Shown piece after piece: positions 24,086 through 33,513 of a DNA stretch of 53,822 bases. Position numbers and translations under genes: made by a program. The notes under the pieces are model-generated. The model was given only the letters and a program-made list of their open reading frames with translations. It was not told the origin of the DNA and did no database searches. Where the stretch lies: the NCBI GenBank assembly GCA_945870205.1, contig CAMBRI010000003.1, forward strand, positions 1 to 53,822. The letters run 5' to 3'. The stretch comes from Sulfuritalea hydrogenivorans sk43H. Lineage in GTDB: Bacteria; Pseudomonadota; Gammaproteobacteria; Burkholderiales; Rhodocyclaceae. Within the stretch, counting starts at the first letter, position 1. Every line of letters starts with the position of its first letter.

Positions 24086-25300
24086 CTATGCAGCATTGCC
24101 ATGCAGAGAAATCACCTCCGCCCCAGCCTTGATCTTGTCGATGTAGTCTGCCCATTGCTGCATCATTGCCTTGCGCTCCGGCAGGTACTCCGCCCGGTTA
24201 TATGCCGCACGCACGGCATTCCGCTCGTTGTGGGCTAACTGGCGTTCAATAACGTCGTGCCGAAACCCCTGCTCATTCAGCATTGTCGATGCAGCACTGC
24301 GGAACCCGTGCCCGGTCATGCGACCCCGGTAACCCATGCGTGCCAGCGCGTAGGTGACGGTATTTTCTGAAATTGGCCTGTCCTTGCTCGTGGTGGACGG
24401 AAACACAAGGCGCCCATTACCCGTCAAGGGGCGCAACCCTTCCAAGACTGCAATTGCCTGCTTTGACAGCGGGACGATATGCGCTTCGCGCATTTTCATG
24501 ATCTCGCCCGGTATGCGCCATAGCGACGCGTCAAAATCGAACTGCGACCACTCGGCGAATCGAACTTCCTTGGTGCGCTGGAAAGTCAGCGCCAGCATCT
24601 GCATCGCGGCTTTGGTGGTGACCTCGCCCCGATAGTTGTCAATATCGCGCAGCAGTTGGGCGTAATCAGAGGGATCGGTTAGTGCGGCATAGTGTGCCTG
24701 CTTGACGGTCGATAGCGCCCCCTTGAGACTTGGCGTCGGGTCTGACTTCGCTTTGCCGTCGCTGACGGCGTAGCGAAATATAGCTCCGCAGTGCTGCTGT
24801 ACCCGATGCGCCATATCCACAGTGCCGCGCTTCTCGATGGCGCGCAGCATCGCCAGCAGGTCGGGGGCGGTCAATTCGGCAATCGGGCGGGGACCGATTG
24901 CAGGGAACGCATGACGTTCCAATGCTGATTTGGTCTTGCCCGCGTAAGTGGCTGTCCATTCCGCGCCCTTGATGCGCATCCAGTCCCGAGCCACTATCTC
25001 AAAGGTGCAAGCTTGGGCGTTGCGCCGTTCATGTTTAGCTTGCTTGCGCTCGCCGCAAGGGTCGATACCCTGCGCCAGTAGTTTGCGCGCTTCGTCGCGC
25101 TTGTCGCGGGCCAGTCTGAGGCCGGTATCGGGAAAGGTTCCAATCGCCATCGTCTTGCGCTTGTCGGCGAAACGGTAGTCAAAGCGCCAGAGCTTTCCAC
25201 CTGTTGGCTGAATCAGCAGGTACAGCCCTTTCTCGTCGGCCAGCTTGCGGGCCTTGTCGGTCGGCTTGGTTGCGCGGATGCCGGTGTCAGTCAGTGCCAT
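24086..25300 (-). CDS. int: Tyrosine recombinase integrase (P4/CP4-57 type)
   Basis: The 404-residue protein has the N-terminal DUF4102 arm-binding domain (MALTDTGIRATKPTDKARK, GLYLLIQPTGGKLWRFDYR). A core-binding SAM-like domain follows, then the catalytic domain: Arg in FQRTKEVRFAEW, HGFR in TGHGFRSAASTML, and the tyrosine in RAAYNRAEYLPER. It catalyses integration at the 3' end of tRNA-Val, whose intact gene lies 206 bases upstream, and excision with an AlpA-controlled factor. Arm-type repeats between the gene and the tRNA support this. Confidence 0.95.
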   Translation of the reverse strand: MALTDTGIRATKPTDKARKLADEKGLYLLIQPTGGKLWRFDYRFADKRKTMAIGTFPDTGLRLARDKRDEARKLLAQGIDPCGERKQAKHERRNAQACTFEIVARDWMRIKGAEWTATYAGKTKSALERHAFPAIGPRPIAELTAPDLLAMLRAIEKRGTVDMAHRVQQHCGAIFRYAVSDGKAKSDPTPSLKGALSTVKQAHYAALTDPSDYAQLLRDIDNYRGEVTTKAAMQMLALTFQRTKEVRFAEWSQFDFDASLWRIPGEIMKMREAHIVPLSKQAIAVLEGLRPLTGNGRLVFPSTTSKDRPISENTVTYALARMGYRGRMTGHGFRSAASTMLNEQGFRHDVIERQLAHNERNAVRAAYNRAEYLPERKAMMQQWADYIDKIKAGAEVISLHGNAA

Positions 25301-25352
25301 GGTGCCCCCTGTCGGTTGCTGAGTCGGCTGACGTGGCGGTTATTTCAGAAGG

Positions 25353-25431
25353 TATACCGTCAACCATTCCGTATACCGTCAGCTATACCGTCAAAAATGA
25401 CGGTATTTCATGGAATCAGTTTAGACGGTAT
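25353..25431. repeat. Integrase arm-type repeats, integrase end
   Basis: TATACCGTCA occurs at 25353, 25372 and 25384, with inverted forms TGACGGTAT at 25398 and GACGGTAT at 25424. The same motif occurs at the far end of the island. The copies overlap the expected integrase promoter, so integrase binding may also autoregulate it. Confidence 0.75.
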
Positions 25432-25451
25432 CGGACGACTGCGCAAATGAA

Positions 25452-25474
25452 AAAGCCCGCAGGACGCGGGCTTT
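25452..25474 (-). terminator. Terminator downstream of tRNA-Val, within the island
   Basis: AAAGCCCGC (25452-25460) and GCGGGCTTT (25466-25474) form a perfect 9-bp stem with an AGGAC loop. On the minus strand the stem is followed by TTTTT, so it stops tRNA-Val transcription before the integrase. A tandem GGACTTCTTT repeat lies beside it (25476-25495). Confidence 0.75.
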
Positions 25475-25506
25475 AGGACTTCTTTGGACTTCTTTACAGA
25501 GATGCT

Positions 25507-25582
25507 TGGTGGGTGCTGACGGGGTCGAACCGCCGACATTCTGCGTGTAAGGCAGACGCTCTACCAACTGAGCTAAGCACCC
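25507..25582 (-). tRNA. tRNA-Val (anticodon TAC)
   Basis: The 76-base gene has GGGTGCT/AGCACCC acceptor pairing, a D arm TAGCTCAGTTGGTAGAGC, an anticodon stem-loop CTGCC-TTACACG-style with TAC, a T arm GGCGGTTCGACCCCGTC, and an encoded CCA. It is intact and regenerated by the island's core sequence. Confidence 0.97.
25512..25531. repeat. Attachment site, tRNA end of the island
   Basis: The 20-bp core GGTGCTGACGGGGTCGAACC within tRNA-Val is identical to 11982-12001. It covers part of the T arm and acceptor stem, the usual target of P4-type integrases. Confidence 0.88.
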
Positions 25583-25641
25583 GGTGAACGGTCGCTGCCC
25601 ACAGTGGGCAGCCGGCCGCAATTCTATCAGTTCGCGCCTGC

Positions 25642-28059
25642 TCAGTGGGTCACCACACCGGTGACGGCCGCATCGTCTGCAACCACCGCCACGGCGGGCG
25701 TTGCGGCCACTTCGGGACGTGGCTGCGGCATGCGTTCGAGCGCCAGTTCCAGCACCTTGTCGATCCAGCGTACAGGCAAAATCTCGATCCGGTTCTTGAT
25801 GGTGTCGGGGATCTCGGCCAGATCCTTGACGTTTTCCTCGGGAATCAGCGCCGTATGGATACCGCCGCGCACTGCGGCCAGCAACTTTTCCTTGAGGCCA
25901 CCAATGGGCAGCACTTCGCCGCGCAAGGTGATCTCGCCCGTCATTGCCACGTCGGCGCGTACCGGGATGCCGGTCAGGACCGACACCAAGGCGGTGCAAA
26001 TGGCAACCCCGGCGCTCGGACCGTCCTTCGGCGTCGCACCCTCCGGCAGGTGGATGTGGATATCGTTCTTCTGGTAAAAATCGTCGGCAATGCCCAGTGC
26101 CTGGCTGCGCTTCCTGACCACCGACAGCGCGGCCTGGATCGACTCCTGCATGACTTCGCCCAGCTTGCCGGTGGTCATGGTCTTGCCCTTGCCGGGCAAG
26201 GCCACGGCTTCGATGGTGAGCAGTTCGCCGCCGACTTCGGTCCATGCCAGTCCCGTGACCTGGCCGATCTGGTTTTCCTTTTCCGCCATGCCGAAGCTGT
26301 AGCGACGCACGCCGAGGAACTTGTCGAGATTCTTCGCATTGACCACGATCTTGTTCTTGCGCGCCTTCATCACCAACGACTTCACCACCTTGCGGCAGAT
26401 CTTCGAAATCTCGCGCTCCAGGGCACGCACGCCGGCCTCGCGCGAGTAGTAACGCACGATGTCGCGCAGGGCATCCTCGGTGATGGTCAGCTCGTCGCGC
26501 TTGATGCCGTTGTTCTTCTGCTGCTTCGGCACCAGGTAGCGCAGACCGATATTGACCTTTTCATCCTCGGTATAACCGGAAAGGCGGATCACCTCAAGGC
26601 GATCGAGCAATGCTGCAGGAATATTCAGGGTGTTGGCGGTGGCAACGAACATGACATCGGACAAGTCGAAATCGACTTCGATGTAATGGTCCTGGAAGGT
26701 ATGGTTCTGTTCCGGGTCAAGCACTTCGAGCAGCGCCGACGAGGGATCACCGCGGAAGTCCTGCCCCATCTTGTCGACTTCGTCGAGCAGGAACAGCGGG
26801 TTCTTGACCCCAACCTTGGTCATGTTCTGCAGGATCTTGCCCGGCATCGAACCGATGTAGGTGCGGCGGTGGCCGCGGATCTCGGCTTCATCGCGCACGC
26901 CGCCCAGCGCCATGCGGATGAACTTGCGATTGGTGGACTTGGCGATCGACTGGCCCAGCGAGGTCTTGCCCACGCCGGGAGGACCGACCAGACACAGAAT
27001 CGGCGCCTTGACCTTGTCCACGCGCTGTTGCACGGCAAGGTATTCGACGATGCGTTCCTTGACTTTGTCGAGGCCATAGTGGTCACGGTCGAGGATCTTC
27101 TCGGCGGCCGACAGATCCTTGCTGATACGCGACTTCTTTTTCCACGGCAGCGCCAGCAGGGTTTCGATGTAGTTGCGCACCACGGTGGCTTCGGCCGACA
27201 TGGGCGACATCAGTTTGAGCTTCTTTACCTCGGCATTGATCTTGGCCAGGGCTTCCTTGCTCATCCCGGCAGCCTTGATCTTCTTTTCCATCTCGTCGAT
27301 GTCGGCGCCTTCTTCACCTTCGCCGAGTTCCTTCTGGATGGCCTTGACCTGTTCGTTGAGGTAGTACTCGCGCTGGCTCTTTTCCATCTGGCGCTTGACG
27401 CGGCCGCGTATGCGCTTCTCGACCTGCAGGATGTCGAGTTCGGCCTCAAGCTGGCCAAGCAGTTTTTCCAGGCGATCCGAGACACCGAAGACTTCCAGCA
27501 CTTCCTGCTTCTGCTCCAGCTTCAGCGGCAGATGGGCGGCGATCGTGTCGGCCAGACGGCCGGCCTCCTCGATGCCGGCGAGCGAGGTCAGGACCTCGGG
27601 CGGAATCTTTTTGTTCAGCTTAACGTACTGATCGAACTGCGCCAGCACCGTGCGGCGCATGGCTTCGACTTCGTTGTCAGAGCGCTCTTCGACCGGAATC
27701 AGGCTGACATCGGCCACGAACAGGGCGCGCTGATCCTCAATTCGCAGTACGCGTGCGCGCTGCACCCCTTCGACCAGAACCTTCACGGTTCCGTCGGGCA
27801 ATTTGAGCATCTGCAGGATATTGGCCAGGCAGCCGATCTCGTACATGTCTTCCGGCACGGGTTCATCCTTGGCGGCGGACTTCTGCGCCACGAGCAGGAT
27901 GCTCTTGCCGGCTTCCATAGCTGTTTCGAGGGCCTTTATCGATTTGGGGCGGCCGACAAACAGCGGAATTACCATGTGCGGGAATACCACCACATCACGC
28001 AAGGGCAACAGCGGCAGGGATTGGGTCTCTACGGGGGAAGCGGGCAAGCCAGACATCAT
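25642..28059 (-). CDS. lon: ATP-dependent protease Lon (La)
   Basis: The 805-residue protein has the LAN substrate-binding domain ([21 protein letters not shown]), an AAA+ module with Walker [12 protein letters not shown] and [11 protein letters not shown], and a C-terminal Ser/Lys protease. The serine is in PKDGPSAGV and the lysine in [14 protein letters not shown]. It degrades misfolded and regulatory proteins in the cytoplasm. It follows clpX on the same strand but has its own sigma-32 promoter. The hupB gene that often follows lon in proteobacteria is absent; tRNA-Val comes next. Confidence 0.98.
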   Translation of the reverse strand: MMSGLPASPVETQSLPLLPLRDVVVFPHMVIPLFVGRPKSIKALETAMEAGKSILLVAQKSAAKDEPVPEDMYEIGCLANILQMLKLPDGTVKVLVEGVQRARVLRIEDQRALFVADVSLIPVEERSDNEVEAMRRTVLAQFDQYVKLNKKIPPEVLTSLAGIEEAGRLADTIAAHLPLKLEQKQEVLEVFGVSDRLEKLLGQLEAELDILQVEKRIRGRVKRQMEKSQREYYLNEQVKAIQKELGEGEEGADIDEMEKKIKAAGMSKEALAKINAEVKKLKLMSPMSAEATVVRNYIETLLALPWKKKSRISKDLSAAEKILDRDHYGLDKVKERIVEYLAVQQRVDKVKAPILCLVGPPGVGKTSLGQSIAKSTNRKFIRMALGGVRDEAEIRGHRRTYIGSMPGKILQNMTKVGVKNPLFLLDEVDKMGQDFRGDPSSALLEVLDPEQNHTFQDHYIEVDFDLSDVMFVATANTLNIPAALLDRLEVIRLSGYTEDEKVNIGLRYLVPKQQKNNGIKRDELTITEDALRDIVRYYSREAGVRALEREISKICRKVVKSLVMKARKNKIVVNAKNLDKFLGVRRYSFGMAEKENQIGQVTGLAWTEVGGELLTIEAVALPGKGKTMTTGKLGEVMQESIQAALSVVRKRSQALGIADDFYQKNDIHIHLPEGATPKDGPSAGVAICTALVSVLTGIPVRADVAMTGEITLRGEVLPIGGLKEKLLAAVRGGIHTALIPEENVKDLAEIPDTIKNRIEILPVRWIDKVLELALERMPQPRPEVAATPAVAVVADDAAVTGVVTH

Positions 28060-28090
28060 CGTGTCCTTCAGTTATGAGTCACGCCATCCA

Positions 28091-28117
28091 CATTGGGGCG
28101 ACGGACTCGTATTCAAG
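28091..28117 (-). promoter_or_regulatory. Sigma-32 (heat-shock) promoter for lon
   Basis: On the minus strand CTTGAA (28112-28117) is followed after 13 bases by CCCCAATG (28091-28098), close to the RpoH consensus CTTGAAA-N13to15-CCCCATNT. The lon ATG is 32 bases further on. Confidence 0.75.
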
Positions 28118-28142
28118 GCGGCCTCAGTCAAACCCGGCCGCC
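28117..28142 (-). terminator. Hairpin between clpX and lon
   Basis: GGCGGCC (28117-28123) and GGCCGCC (28136-28142) form a 7-bp stem 4 bases after the clpX stop. The T run is minimal, so termination is probably partial. It directly abuts the lon -35 element. Confidence 0.45.
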
Positions 28143-28145
28143 GGA

Positions 28146-29414
28146 TCAGTTCGAGCCGGAGACTTTCGGCTGATCGGCGTACATCATCAGCGGCTGGGCA
28201 CCGCTTTCAATGGTGTTCTCGTCGATCACGACCTTGCTTACGCTCTCCATGGTCGGCAATTCGTACATGGTATCGAGCAACACGTTTTCGAGAATCGAGC
28301 GCAGGCCGCGCGCGCCGGTCTTGCGCTTCAAGGCTTTCTTGGCAATTGCCTGCAGGGCGGAGGGGCGCACTTCAAGTTCCACGCCTTCCATGGCAAAGAG
28401 CTTGTGATACTGCTTGATCAGGGCATTTTTCGGTTCAATCAGAATTTCGACCAGGGCCTCCTCGTCGAGTTCCTGCAAGGTGGCTATCACCGGCAGGCGG
28501 CCAATCAACTCCGGGATCAGGCCGAACTTGATCATATCCTCGGGCTCGACCTGCTTCAGCATCTCGCTGACATTGCTGGCATCGCGGCTCTTCACCTCGG
28601 CGCCAAAGCCGATGCCGCCCTTCTCGGATCGATTGCGAATCACCTTGTCGAGCCCGTCGAAAGCACCACCGCAAATGAACAGGATGTTGGTGGTGTCGAT
28701 CTGGATGAAATCCTGGTTCGGATGCTTGCGCCCGCCCTGCGGCGGAATGCTGGCGATCGTTCCTTCGATGAGCTTCAGCAACGCCTGTTGCACGCCCTCA
28801 CCTGAAACATCGCGGGTGATCGAGGGGTTGTCCGACTTGCGCGAGATCTTGTCGATCTCGTCGATGTAGACAATGCCCTGCTGGGCCTTCTCGACTTCAT
28901 GGTCGCACTTCTGCAGCAACTTCTGGATGATGTTCTCAACGTCCTCGCCGACATAGCCAGCCTCGGTCAGGGTGGTCGCGTCGGCCATCACAAAGGGCAC
29001 ATTCAGCGTGCGCGCCAGGGTCTGCGCCAGCAGCGTCTTGCCCGATCCCGTGGGGCCAATCAGCAGTATGTTGCTCTTCGACAGTTCAATGCCGTCGCTG
29101 CCCTTTTCCTGGTGGCGGATGCGCTTGTAGTGATTGTAGACAGCGACCGCAAGGATCTTTTTCGCCGAATCCTGGCCGATCACGTACTGATCGAGCATCT
29201 CGCGGATTTCCTTCGGCGCCGGCAACTCGCGCTTCGAACTGCCCGCCGGCTCCGCAGCAATCTCGTCGCGAATGATGTCGTTGCACAGCTCGATGCATTC
29301 GTCGCAAATAAAAACCGAGGGACCGGCAATCAGCTTCTTGACTTCATGCTGGCTCTTGCCGCAGAAGGAGCAATACAACAGCTTTTCGCTGCTACCCGAT
29401 TTCTTTTCCGCCAT
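28146..29414 (-). CDS. clpX: ClpX, ATP-binding unfoldase subunit of ClpXP
   Basis: The 422-residue protein has an N-terminal zinc-binding domain (C15, C18, C37, C40 in YCSFCGK and ICDEC), then the AAA+ domain with Walker [11 protein letters not shown] and Walker [11 protein letters not shown]. The IGF-type ClpP-docking loop is present as [12 protein letters not shown] nearby. It lies 24 bases after clpP in the tig-clpP-clpX cluster. Confidence 0.98.
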   Translation of the reverse strand: MAEKKSGSSEKLLYCSFCGKSQHEVKKLIAGPSVFICDECIELCNDIIRDEIAAEPAGSSKRELPAPKEIREMLDQYVIGQDSAKKILAVAVYNHYKRIRHQEKGSDGIELSKSNILLIGPTGSGKTLLAQTLARTLNVPFVMADATTLTEAGYVGEDVENIIQKLLQKCDHEVEKAQQGIVYIDEIDKISRKSDNPSITRDVSGEGVQQALLKLIEGTIASIPPQGGRKHPNQDFIQIDTTNILFICGGAFDGLDKVIRNRSEKGGIGFGAEVKSRDASNVSEMLKQVEPEDMIKFGLIPELIGRLPVIATLQELDEEALVEILIEPKNALIKQYHKLFAMEGVELEVRPSALQAIAKKALKRKTGARGLRSILENVLLDTMYELPTMESVSKVVIDENTIESGAQPLMMYADQPKVSGSN

Positions 29415-29438
29415 TTTCGTCTCCGTCCGTGCGAGCGC

Positions 29439-30128
29439 TCAAGCCTTGGCAGCTTCGGGCGCTTCGTCGCGACTGGTCAGCACCTTGTCGACCAGGCCGT
29501 ACTCTACTGCCGCTTCGGCTGAAAGGAAGTTGTCGCGATCGGTATCGCGCTCGATGCGCTCGATCGTCTGGCCGGTGTGGTGCGCCAGCATGCTGTTGAG
29601 CTTCTGCTTGAGGAACAGGATTTCCTTGGCGTGGATCTCGATGTCCGACGCCTGCCCCTGAAAGCCGCCCATGGGCTGGTGAATCATCACGCGCGAATTC
29701 GGCAGGCAATAGCGCTTGCCCTTCTCACCGGCGGCGAGAAGGAAGGAACCCATGCTGCACGCCTGACCGATGCACAGCGTCGATACGTTGGGCTTGATAA
29801 ACTGCATGGTGTCGTAAATCGCCATGCCGGCGGTAACCGATCCGCCCGGCGAGTTGATGTAGAAAAAGATATCCTTGTCCGGGTTTTCTGATTCCAGAAA
29901 CAGCAACTGCGCCACGATCAGATTGGCCGTGCCGTCGTTCACCGGTCCGACCAGAAAAATCACCCGCTCGCGCAGCAGGCGCGAGTAGATGTCATAGGCC
30001 CGCTCGCCGCGTCCGCTGGTCTCGATAACCATGGGCACCAGACCCAGGCCCTGCGTGTCGGGTGCCGGTGCATCCCAGGCACCCTTGTTTTGTCGCGAAC
30101 CGTACATGGACATCTCCGGCAGGATCAT
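29439..30128 (-). CDS. clpP: ClpP, proteolytic subunit of Clp protease
   Basis: The 229-residue serine peptidase has catalytic S125 in [11 protein letters not shown] and H150 in VMIHQPMGG. The first ATG overlaps the tig stop (ATGA), giving an N-terminus about 14 residues longer than E. coli ClpP. An internal ATG (MSMYG or MYGSRQ) preceded by GGAG could be the real start. It degrades substrates delivered by ClpX, or ClpA with ClpS, the latter linking to aat/bpt. Confidence 0.97.
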   Translation of the reverse strand: MILPEMSMYGSRQNKGAWDAPAPDTQGLGLVPMVIETSGRGERAYDIYSRLLRERVIFLVGPVNDGTANLIVAQLLFLESENPDKDIFFYINSPGGSVTAGMAIYDTMQFIKPNVSTLCIGQACSMGSFLLAAGEKGKRYCLPNSRVMIHQPMGGFQGQASDIEIHAKEILFLKQKLNSMLAHHTGQTIERIERDTDRDNFLSAEAAVEYGLVDKVLTSRDEAPEAAKA

Positions 30129-31447
30129 CCTGCATTTCCCATCAGTGCATCAAAGGCGATCGGTGCTTCGCTGACTTTGGCGTTAGCAAGGGCCCAATCC
30201 ACCACGTTGTTCTCCAGCGCCAAGGCCTCGGCCTCGGCCAGTCGCTGTGGTTGGGAATAGTACCAGCGGACCACTTCCTTGGGGTCTTCGAAGGTTTCCG
30301 CAAACTCGTCCACAATGGTGCGCACTTGTTCTGGCTTGACATGCAAGTCCTTGGCCTTGACCAATTCAGCAAGAAGCAAGCCAAGCTTCACGCGGCGCGT
30401 CGCCTGATCCGTAAACCAGGAGGGCTCGACCGGAATGTTCTTCATTCCCATGCCGCGCTGCTCCATATCGCGGCGCGCCGCTTCTGCCATCTGCTCGGAC
30501 TCCATCTCGACCAGCGCCTTGGGCACCTCGACCGGGTTCACCTTGAGCAGCGCATTCATGACCTGCTCCTTGACCTTGGCCAGCAGGCGTTTCTTCACTT
30601 CGCGTTCCAGATTCGAGCGCACTTCGACGCGCATCTTTTCGATATCGCCGTCGGCGACACCTAGTTGGCGGGCGAAATCGGCATCGATTTCCGGCACCCG
30701 GGCAGCCTCGACCTTCTTGACTGTCATGTCGAACTGCACGGAAGAGCCAGCCAGTTCCGCGGCCTGATACTCGGCCGGGAAAGTAACGTCGAAAGTCTTC
30801 GTCTCGCCCGCCTTGACCCCTTCAAGCTGAGCCTCGAAATCCGGCAACATCATGCCGCCACCGACCATGACCGAATAATCGCTGGCCTTGCCGCCGGGGA
30901 ATTCTTCGCCATTCTTGCGCCCGGTAAAATCGATCACCAGACGGTCATCCTTCACGGCCGCCCGGTCGGTCTCGACATAGGACGTGCGTTGTTTGCGCAG
31001 AACGTCGAGAGTCAGGTCGACCTCGGCTTCGGTCACCGTCAGCGTCGGCTTTTCGATGGTCTCGCCGGAAATATCCGCCGGCGTGATCTCGGGATAGACC
31101 TCGAATATCGCCGTAAAGCCCAGCTGTCCGGGGTTTGCGTCCGCTTTCGGCTCGATGCGCGGGTAGCCGGCAACGCGCAGATTCTGCTCGCGCACCGTCG
31201 CGCCATAAGCCTTTTCAACCGCCGCACCGATCGCCTCGGAGCGCGCCTGAGAACCATACTGCTGCGCCACCATTTTCATCGGCACCTTGCCGGGACGGAA
31301 ACCCGCCATCTTCACGGTGCGCGACATCTGCTTCAGGCGCTGCCCGACATCCTTTTCAATATCGGCCAGAACCACCGTCATGTCGATGCGCCGTTCCAGT
31401 GCGCTGGGGGTTTCGATTGCAGCGTCCGTCGTTGCCATATCCGTCAT
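30125..31447 (-). CDS. tig: Trigger factor (ribosome-associated chaperone, PPIase)
   Basis: The product has about 440 residues. The N-terminal ribosome-binding domain includes [17 protein letters not shown] (the ribosome-contact loop), the FKBP domain lies near 160-245 ([16 protein letters not shown]), and a long helical C-terminal arm follows. The start at 31447 ([12 protein letters not shown]) or 31438 is chosen because sequence further upstream runs into the tRNA-Leu gene and has no Tig similarity. It shares the transcript start of clpP-clpX. Confidence 0.96.
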   Translation of the reverse strand: MTDMATTDAAIETPSALERRIDMTVVLADIEKDVGQRLKQMSRTVKMAGFRPGKVPMKMVAQQYGSQARSEAIGAAVEKAYGATVREQNLRVAGYPRIEPKADANPGQLGFTAIFEVYPEITPADISGETIEKPTLTVTEAEVDLTLDVLRKQRTSYVETDRAAVKDDRLVIDFTGRKNGEEFPGGKASDYSVMVGGGMMLPDFEAQLEGVKAGETKTFDVTFPAEYQAAELAGSSVQFDMTVKKVEAARVPEIDADFARQLGVADGDIEKMRVEVRSNLEREVKKRLLAKVKEQVMNALLKVNPVEVPKALVEMESEQMAEAARRDMEQRGMGMKNIPVEPSWFTDQATRRVKLGLLLAELVKAKDLHVKPEQVRTIVDEFAETFEDPKEVVRWYYSQPQRLAEAEALALENNVVDWALANAKVSEAPIAFDALMGNAG

Positions 31448-31518
31448 CTCTGTATCCGTCTTTGAAGAATTAATTAAGAAAGCGCACCGCGCCGAACCCC
31501 GGCTCCGTGCCCAAACGA

Positions 31519-31603
31519 TGGTGCCCAGGAAGGGACTCGAACCCCCACGCCTCGCGGCGCCAGAACCTAAATCTGGTGCGTCTACCAATTCCGCCACCTG
31601 GGC
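31519..31603 (-). tRNA. tRNA-Leu (anticodon TAG)
   Basis: An 85-base class II tRNA with GCCCAGG/CCTGGGC acceptor pairing, an anticodon loop TTTAGGT between CCAGA and TCTGG, a long variable arm (GCGCCGCGAGGCGT region), a T arm with GGTTCGAGTCC, and an encoded CCA. It lies 71 bases upstream of tig on the same strand. Confidence 0.96.
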
Positions 31604-31824
31604 GCATGTCGCAGGCGGCCAACAGCACAGACCGAACGACACGACGTAGATGGCGAATTTTACCTGCTTTCCCTGATTCTTTCCGACTTGCCGCCACCGC
31701 GCCACGGGTACCGGGCAAGGCAGGCAAGGTGCACCTTGGGGCCGGCACGAAGTCGGCAGGCGATACGTGAGTTACGTTAGAAACAGGGGGACGGCGAGAG
31801 CCCTGTATATACTTCTGCCGCACC

Positions 31825-32673
31825 ATGGCCGTTGATCACTACGAAAACTTTCCGGTTGCCTCGATTCTCTTGCCGGCGCCCTTGCGCGAACCGGTCGCGG
31901 CCATCTATGGCTTTGCCCGCAGCGCAGACGATTTCGCCGACGAGGGAGATCTGTCGCCGCAACAGCGCCGCGCACTGCTCGCCGGCTATCAGGCCGAACT
32001 CGACGCCATCGAGCGCGGGGAGCCCACCCGCCACCCGATTTTCGAGCGCTTGCGACCGGTGATCGCCAACTATCGCCTGCCCCTGCAATTGTTCCGCGAC
32101 CTGCTCGACGCGTTCATGCAGGACGTGGGCCAGGACCGCTACAGCGACTTCGCCGAATTAATGGACTACTGCCGTCGCTCCGCCGATCCGGTCGGACGCC
32201 TGCTGCTGCACCTGTTTGGCCATGCGACGGCCGAAAACCTTTCCCGTTCGGACGCCATCTGCTCCGCGCTGCAACTGATCAACCACTGGCAGGATGTCGC
32301 CATCGACGCCGTGAAGGGCCGCCAGGGCAGGATCTACCTGCCGCAGGACGACATGGTGCGCTTTGGCGTCAGCGACGACGACATCCTGCACGCGGCCAGC
32401 GGCACCGTCCCGGGCCAGCCTTTGCGGGCTCTTCTGTGCTTTCAGGTTGCCCGTGCCCGCACCCTGATGCATTCCGGCGCGCCGCTGGGATGGGATTTGC
32501 CGGGGCGCATCGGCCTCGAAATTCGCGCCATCGTGGCCGGGGGCCTGCGTATCCTGGATAAAATCGAGGCCGTCGATTACGATATCTTCAACCGGCGTCC
32601 CAAGCTCCAATCATCCGACTGGCCACTGCTGCTGTTGCGCTCGCTGGTACGCCCCCTGGACAGCAATCGGTAA
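31825..32673 (+). CDS. hpnC: Hydroxysqualene synthase HpnC
   Basis: The 282-residue trans-isoprenyl diphosphate synthase opens DHYENFPVASILLP, the usual HpnC start. It has the aspartate-rich motifs RSADDFADEG (about residues 32-41) and INHWQDVAID (about 152-161). HpnC converts presqualene diphosphate to hydroxysqualene in the HpnCDE route from farnesyl diphosphate to squalene, the precursor of hopanoid membrane lipids. It is first of three tightly packed genes; hpnD follows after 6 bases. Confidence 0.93.
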   Translation: MAVDHYENFPVASILLPAPLREPVAAIYGFARSADDFADEGDLSPQQRRALLAGYQAELDAIERGEPTRHPIFERLRPVIANYRLPLQLFRDLLDAFMQDVGQDRYSDFAELMDYCRRSADPVGRLLLHLFGHATAENLSRSDAICSALQLINHWQDVAIDAVKGRQGRIYLPQDDMVRFGVSDDDILHAASGTVPGQPLRALLCFQVARARTLMHSGAPLGWDLPGRIGLEIRAIVAGGLRILDKIEAVDYDIFNRRPKLQSSDWPLLLLRSLVRPLDSNR

Positions 32674-32679
32674 AGAGCC

Positions 32680-33513
32680 GTGACACCCGACGAATACTGC
32701 CAGCAACGCGCCGCCGCCAGCGGCTCCAGTTTCTACTACAGCTTCCTCTTCCTCGAACCGCGCCGGCGCCAGGCGATCACGGCGCTGTACGCCTTTTGTC
32801 GCGAGGTCGATGACGTGGTCGATGAATGCCCGGACGCAGAACTCGCGCGTACCAAGCTCGACTGGTGGCGCGGCGAAATCGCCGCGCTGTATGTGGGCCG
32901 CCCGAGCCACCCGGTTACGCAGGCGCTGGCCGGATCGCTGAAGGAATTCCACCTGCCGCAGGAGCAGTTGCTGGAAATCATCGACGGCATGGAAATGGAC
33001 CTCGATCAGGTCCGTTATGCCGATTTCAAGTCACTACACCTGTATTGCTATCGTGTCGCCAGCGTGGTCGGCCTGCTCGCCGCAGAAATCTTCGGCTACC
33101 GCGACCGCCAGACACTGAAGTACGCCCACGACCTCGGTCTCGCTTTCCAGCTCACCAACATCATCCGCGACGTCGGCGAAGATGCGCGACGCGGCCGCAT
33201 ATACCTGCCGCAGGACGAACTGGCACGCTTCGGCGTGGCGGAAGCCGACCTCTCCCAGGCGATCTACAGCGACAAGTTCCGATGCTTGATGGAGTATCAG
33301 GTCGAGCGTGCCCAGGCCACCTACCAGCAGGCCTTCGCCCAACTGCCAGCGACGGACCGCAAGACACAACGGGCGGGCCTGATCATGGCCGCGATTTACC
33401 GTGCCACGCTCGACGAAATCGTTCGCGACCGATTCCGGGTGCTGGATCAGCGGATTTCGCTGCCGCCGCTGCGCAAGTTGTGGCTGGCCGGCAAGACATG
33501 GCTGAAAGCCTGA
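32680..33513 (+). CDS. hpnD: Presqualene diphosphate synthase HpnD
   Basis: The 277-residue protein starts at a GTG and has AAASGSSFYYSFLFL, the metal-binding EVDDVVDECPD motif (about 47-57), and the second motif IIRDVGEDARRGRIYLPQDEL. It condenses two farnesyl diphosphates to presqualene diphosphate. It overlaps hpnE by 16 bases. Confidence 0.94.
   Translation: MTPDEYCQQRAAASGSSFYYSFLFLEPRRRQAITALYAFCREVDDVVDECPDAELARTKLDWWRGEIAALYVGRPSHPVTQALAGSLKEFHLPQEQLLEIIDGMEMDLDQVRYADFKSLHLYCYRVASVVGLLAAEIFGYRDRQTLKYAHDLGLAFQLTNIIRDVGEDARRGRIYLPQDELARFGVAEADLSQAIYSDKFRCLMEYQVERAQATYQQAFAQLPATDRKTQRAGLIMAAIYRATLDEIVRDRFRVLDQRISLPPLRKLWLAGKTWLKA

Larger units (their letters stand above)
11982..25531. 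mobile_element. P4-like genomic island integrated in tRNA-Val(TAC)
   Basis: The element is bounded by a 20-bp direct repeat (11982-12001 and 25512-25531), one copy lying within an intact tRNA-Val gene. Its tyrosine integrase sits next to the tRNA, with arm-type repeats at both ends. It also carries an AlpA-type regulator, a primase-like DUF3987 protein and a candidate origin palindrome, but no capsid, tail or conjugation genes. This resembles a P4-type integrative satellite or island. Cargo includes three secreted mosaic paralogs, an XRE regulator, a zinc-ribbon protein and a HAD-like protein. It splits the usual lon-tRNA-Val-ppiD arrangement. Confidence 0.88.

Noticed and set aside
11982-25531. 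Complete prophage or conjugative element
   Set aside because: No capsid, portal, terminase, tail, relaxase or type IV secretion genes are visible.
25645-28077. Long plus-strand open frame opposite lon
   Set aside because: The mirror of the lon codon pattern; His/Arg/Gly-rich translation without recognisable domains.
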